The notes under the pieces are model-generated. The model saw only the letters and a program-made list of their open reading frames with translations, did not search any database and was not told where the DNA came from. 64,000 nt of DNA. Source: CAHJXG01 sp965277495. Its GTDB lineage: Bacteria; Pseudomonadota; Alphaproteobacteria; Acetobacterales; Acetobacteraceae. A program made the position numbers and the translations under genes. The stretch covers positions 1,302,001-1,366,000 of the forward strand of contig OZ255824.1 of the NCBI GenBank assembly GCA_965277495.1, read 5' to 3'. Below are positions 60,918-64,000 of this stretch, piece after piece. Numbering within the stretch: position 1 is the stretch's first letter; the number at the start of each line of letters is the position of its first letter.

Positions 60918-62450
60918 ATGGCCGCAGCCAACGGCGCCGCGCCCCGGCTGGAAATGCGCGGCATCTCGAAAACCTTCCCCGGCGTGAAGGCGCTCAACAA
61001 CGTCCAGCTCCAGGCCTGGGGCGGCGAGGTCCTGGCGCTCATGGGCGAGAACGGCGCCGGCAAGTCCACGCTGATGAAAATCCTCTCGGGCGCATACCAG
61101 GCCGACCCCGGCGGCGAGCTGCTGATCGACGGCAAGCGCGTCGCCATCGCCGACCCGATCGCGGCCAAGCGCCACGGCATCGCCATCATCTACCAGGAAC
61201 TCGCCCTCGCCCCCAACCTCACCGTCGCCGAGAACATCTATCTCGGCACCGAGCCGTCCCGCGGCGGCGGCATCGACCGCCGGGCCATGCGCGAAGGCTG
61301 CCGCCCGGTGCTCGACCGGCTCGGCGCGCCGTTCACCCCGGACACCCCCGTCGGCTCCCTGTCCATCGCAGAACAGCAGCTCGTGGAGATCGCCCGCGCC
61401 CTGCACGCGCAATCGAAAATCCTTGTGCTGGACGAGCCGACGACGGCGCTGTCCTCGCGTGAGACCGACCGCCTGTTCGCCCTGGTGCGCCAGCTTCGCG
61501 CCGACGGCATCGCGCTGATCTACATCAGCCACCGCATGGCCGAAGTTTACGAACTCGCCGACCGGGTCGCCGTGCTGCGCGACGGCGGCTATGTCGGCAC
61601 CCTGACGCGCGACAAGCTCAGCGCCGAGGCATTGGTGAAGATGATGGTCGGACGCGACCTGTCGAGCTTCTACACCAAGACGCACGACCCGCACGGCAGC
61701 CGCGGCCCCGTGGTGTTGCAAGTTCGCGAGATGACCGATGGCGGACGGCGCGTGCGTCCGTGCAGCCTCGACCTGCACCGGGGCGAGGTGCTGGGCATCG
61801 CCGGCCTCGTCGGCTCCGGCCGCACCGAGCTGGCGCGGCTGATCTTCGGCGCCGACCCGAAATCCGGCGGCGAGACGATGCTTGACGGCAAGACGCTGGA
61901 CATCAAGGCGCCGGAGGACGCGCTGGCCGCCGGCATCGCCTACCTCACCGAGGATCGCAAGGGGCTGGGGCTGTTCCTCGATTTATCCTGCGGCACCAAC
62001 ATCAACCTCGGCGTGATCGGGCGGGACGCCGGGCGCGGCGGCATCCTGAACCTCGCGGCCGGACGGCGGCGGGCGACGAAGGCGTTCGAGGCGCTCCGGG
62101 TGCGCGCCGCCAGCCCGCAGGTCAGCGTCGGCAGCCTGTCCGGCGGCAACCAGCAAAAGGTGCTGCTGTCGCGCTGGCTCGAGATCGGGCCGAAGGTGCT
62201 GATCCTCGACGAGCCTACCCGCGGCGTCGACATCGGAGCCAAGTCCGAAATCTACCGCATCATCGACGAGCTGGCCCGGCGCGACATCGGCGTCATCGTC
62301 ATCTCAAGCGAGCTGCCCGAGATCATCGGCGTCTGCGACCGCGTTCTGGTGATGCGCGAGGGCCGCATCGCCGGCGAGGTCGGCGGCCCCGGCGGCGGCC
62401 CGATTACCCAGGAGAACATCATGGCCTACGGCGCCGGAGCGGCGGCCTGA
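60918..62450 (+). CDS. Sugar ABC transporter ATP-binding protein (RbsA type)
   Basis: ATG 60918 follows GGGAGGA closely. The 510-residue protein has two nucleotide-binding halves, Walker A GENGAGKST at 43-51 and a degenerate second loop GLVGSGRTEL, with LSGGNQQKVLLSRW in the second half, the usual form for ribose/xylose/galactose ATPases. It powers import with the RbsC-like permease encoded next. The exact sugar is unknown. Confidence 0.95.
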   Translation: MAAANGAAPRLEMRGISKTFPGVKALNNVQLQAWGGEVLALMGENGAGKSTLMKILSGAYQADPGGELLIDGKRVAIADPIAAKRHGIAIIYQELALAPNLTVAENIYLGTEPSRGGGIDRRAMREGCRPVLDRLGAPFTPDTPVGSLSIAEQQLVEIARALHAQSKILVLDEPTTALSSRETDRLFALVRQLRADGIALIYISHRMAEVYELADRVAVLRDGGYVGTLTRDKLSAEALVKMMVGRDLSSFYTKTHDPHGSRGPVVLQVREMTDGGRRVRPCSLDLHRGEVLGIAGLVGSGRTELARLIFGADPKSGGETMLDGKTLDIKAPEDALAAGIAYLTEDRKGLGLFLDLSCGTNINLGVIGRDAGRGGILNLAAGRRRATKAFEALRVRAASPQVSVGSLSGGNQQKVLLSRWLEIGPKVLILDEPTRGVDIGAKSEIYRIIDELARRDIGVIVISSELPEIIGVCDRVLVMREGRIAGEVGGPGGGPITQENIMAYGAGAAA

Positions 62451-62473
62451 CGAGAACACGGGGGGAAACCAGA

Positions 62474-63511
62474 ATGGCTGAAACAGGCAACCAGGCGGCC
62501 GTTGCAACCGCCGCGCCCACGGGCGGCGCCGGGCTGTCGGCGCGGCAGGTGCAAATCCGCAGCGTCATCCAGGCGATCGGGATGCTGCCGGTGCTGATCA
62601 TCCTGGCCATCGCCTTCCACTATCTGGGCGAAGGGCGGTTCCTGAGCGCGCAGAACCTGTCCATCGTGGCGCAGCAGGCGGCGATCAACTGCGTGCTCGG
62701 CGCCGGCATGACCTTCGTCATCCTCACCGGCGGCATTGACCTCTCGGTCGGCAGCATCCTCGCCGCCTCGGCGATGGCGGCGCTGATCGCCTCGCTCGTG
62801 GAGGGCTGGGGCCTGCTCGGCATCCCGGCGGCGTTGCTGACCGGGCTGTTCTTCGGCCTGGTGAACGGCAGCCTGATCGCCTTCGGCAAGCTGCCGCCGT
62901 TCATCGTCACCTTGGGTTCGTTGACCGCGGTGCGCGGCCTCGCCCGGCTGATGGGCAACGACACCACGATATTCAATCCCGATTTGCCCTTCGCCGCCAT
63001 CGGCAACGCGACCATTCCCATCGCGTCGGGCGTCGGCATCCCCGTGCTGGCGATCATCGCCCTGATCGTCATCCTGATTTCCTGGTATATCCTTCGCCGC
63101 ACCGTGCTGGGCGTGTGGATCTACGCGGTCGGCGGCAACCCGGCGGCGGCGCGGCTGTCGGGCATCAAGGTCTGGCGCATCCTGCTGTTCGTCTATGCTG
63201 CCTCCGGGTTGCTCGCGGGCCTCGGCGGCGTCATGTCGGCGGCGCGCCTGTTCGCCGCCAACGGCTTGCAGCTCGGCCAGAGCTATGAACTGGACGCCAT
63301 CGCCGCGGTCATCCTGGGCGGCACCAGCTTCGTCGGCGGCATCGGCTCGATTTGGGGCACGCTGATCGGGGCTTTGATTATCGCGGTGCTGTCGAACGGG
63401 CTGACGCTGGTCGGCGTTTCGGATATCTGGCAGTTCATCGTCAAGGGGTTGGTGATCATCGGCGCCGTGGCGCTCGACCGCGTCCGCCTGCAGGGCAGCA
63501 GCCGGACCTGA
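62474..63511 (+). CDS. Sugar ABC transporter permease (RbsC type)
   Basis: The 345-residue protein has eight to ten hydrophobic helices and the family block ILTGGIDLSVGSILAASA, plus VYAASGLLAGLGGVMSAAR and the C-terminal LGGTSFVGGIGSIWGT. It forms the membrane channel for the importer. It lies 23 bases after the ATPase gene and is followed by a strong hairpin before the binding-protein gene. Confidence 0.95.
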   Translation: MAETGNQAAVATAAPTGGAGLSARQVQIRSVIQAIGMLPVLIILAIAFHYLGEGRFLSAQNLSIVAQQAAINCVLGAGMTFVILTGGIDLSVGSILAASAMAALIASLVEGWGLLGIPAALLTGLFFGLVNGSLIAFGKLPPFIVTLGSLTAVRGLARLMGNDTTIFNPDLPFAAIGNATIPIASGVGIPVLAIIALIVILISWYILRRTVLGVWIYAVGGNPAAARLSGIKVWRILLFVYAASGLLAGLGGVMSAARLFAANGLQLGQSYELDAIAAVILGGTSFVGGIGSIWGTLIGALIIAVLSNGLTLVGVSDIWQFIVKGLVIIGAVALDRVRLQGSSRT

Positions 63512-63522
63512 TCAGGGGTTAA

Positions 63523-63557
63523 CGCCGCCGGCGGGTTGCGGCCCAACCGCCGCGGCG
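63523..63557 (+). other. Strong intergenic hairpin within the sugar importer operon
   Basis: A left arm of 16 bases pairs with a right arm of 14 bases, with two single-base bulges and a 5-base loop (CGGCC). It is GC-rich and lies between the permease stop and the binding-protein start, followed by AAATAACT without a T-run, so it could protect or attenuate the transcript rather than end it. Confidence 0.55.
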
Positions 63558-63585
63558 AAATAACTGGGCTTGGAGGAAACAATCG

Positions 63586-64000
63586 ATGTTGAAGACCATT
63601 TTGCTGGCCGGCGTGGCGCTCGCGCTCGCGGCTGGCTCGGCCACCGCCCGCGACCTCAAGGCGATCGGCATCACCGTCGGCTCGCTCGGCAATCCGTTCT
63701 TCGGCGCCATCGGCAAGGGGGCCACCGAGGCGGCGCAGCAAGTGAACCCGCAGGTCAAGGTCACGCTCGCCTCAGCGGATTACGACCTGAACAAGCAGTT
63801 CACCCAGATCGACAACTTCATTGCCGCCGGGGTCGACATGATCCTGGTCAACGCCGCCGACCCGCGGGCCATCGCGCCGGCGATCAAGCGGGCGCAGGCG
63901 GCGGGCATCACCGTGATCGGCGTGGACGTGGCGGCGGCCGGCGCAGACGCCACGGTGCAGACCAACAACACCCAGGCCGGCGAGATCTCCTGCCAGTTCA
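63586..64000 (+). CDS. Sugar ABC transporter substrate-binding protein (partial)
   Basis: The start at 63586 follows GGAGGAA. The visible 138 residues begin with a signal peptide ending near Ala-Thr-Ala and continue as a periplasmic binding protein of the RbsB type: ITVGSLGNPFFGAIGKG, then QIDNFIAAGVDMILVNAADP and GITVIGVDVAA. It is cut by the right edge of the window. Confidence 0.94.
   Translation, partial: MLKTILLAGVALALAAGSATARDLKAIGITVGSLGNPFFGAIGKGATEAAQQVNPQVKVTLASADYDLNKQFTQIDNFIAAGVDMILVNAADPRAIAPAIKRAQAAGITVIGVDVAAAGADATVQTNNTQAGEISCQF

Overview
The window is GC-rich DNA with tightly packed genes, many overlapping starts and stops, and long antisense open frames caused by codon bias. 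Gene content points to an alphaproteobacterium, most likely of the Acetobacteraceae/Rhodospirillales. Supporting signs are hopanoid genes (hpnL-hpnI), a membrane ferritin MbfA, a bacteriophytochrome, and the metX-metW block beside a chorismate mutase-hisC-tyrA block. The family assignment is inference. No tRNA, rRNA, CRISPR array or insertion sequence was recognised.

Layout. 0-6 kb: a leftward operon of three SPFH/HflK-HflC-like proteins and a P1B metal ATPase. 6-7.4 kb: a secreted metallophosphoesterase. 7.5-12 kb: a radical SAM, TVP38 and SulP leftward operon bracketed by two small glycosyltransferases (TIGR04282 and TIGR04283 types). 12.2-12.9 kb: two small exported proteins. 12.9-20.4 kb: a leftward catabolic and uptake cluster (FMN hydroxy-acid oxidase, a three-part Fbp-like ABC importer, class III CoA-transferase, Ldh-type dehydrogenase). 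20.5-29.6 kb: a pentapeptide-repeat channel, a CHASE3 hybrid kinase with a single-domain regulator, GlgX, and a long AI-2E family protein. 29.7-37.3 kb: a signalling island with three receiver proteins, a PAS kinase, a bacteriophytochrome hybrid kinase and three unknown small proteins.

37.4-39.6 kb: hpnL-hpnI. 39.9-46.6 kb: mixed metabolism (MlrC-type metallopeptidase, GNAT, nitroreductase, BadF-type kinase, Fe-alcohol dehydrogenase), then mbfA with a Fur-like box and a wrecked thiolase gene. 46.7-50.4 kb: a leftward OsmC, acyl-CoA-dehydrogenase-like, ferredoxin, rhodanese operon with a divergent TetR regulator and a palindromic operator candidate. 50.4-52.3 kb: an esterase and an acyltransferase. 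52.3-57.8 kb: metX-metW leftward; chorismate mutase/degenerate prephenate dehydratase, hisC-type aminotransferase, tyrA-type dehydrogenase and a DUF1684 protein rightward. 57.8-60.8 kb: MATE exporter, DUF427 protein, MetX-like hydrolase. 60.9-64 kb: a ribose-type ABC importer whose binding protein runs off the window.

The most interesting signals are the SPFH-P1B ATPase operon with a His-rich SPFH protein, the pentapeptide-channel fusion with an unusual pore filter, the chorismate mutase fused to a dehydratase that has lost its catalytic motif, the TetR/OsmC/ferredoxin/rhodanese module, and the radical SAM-TVP38-SulP cluster between two glycosyltransferases. All functional statements come from reading motifs and gene order; no database search was possible.
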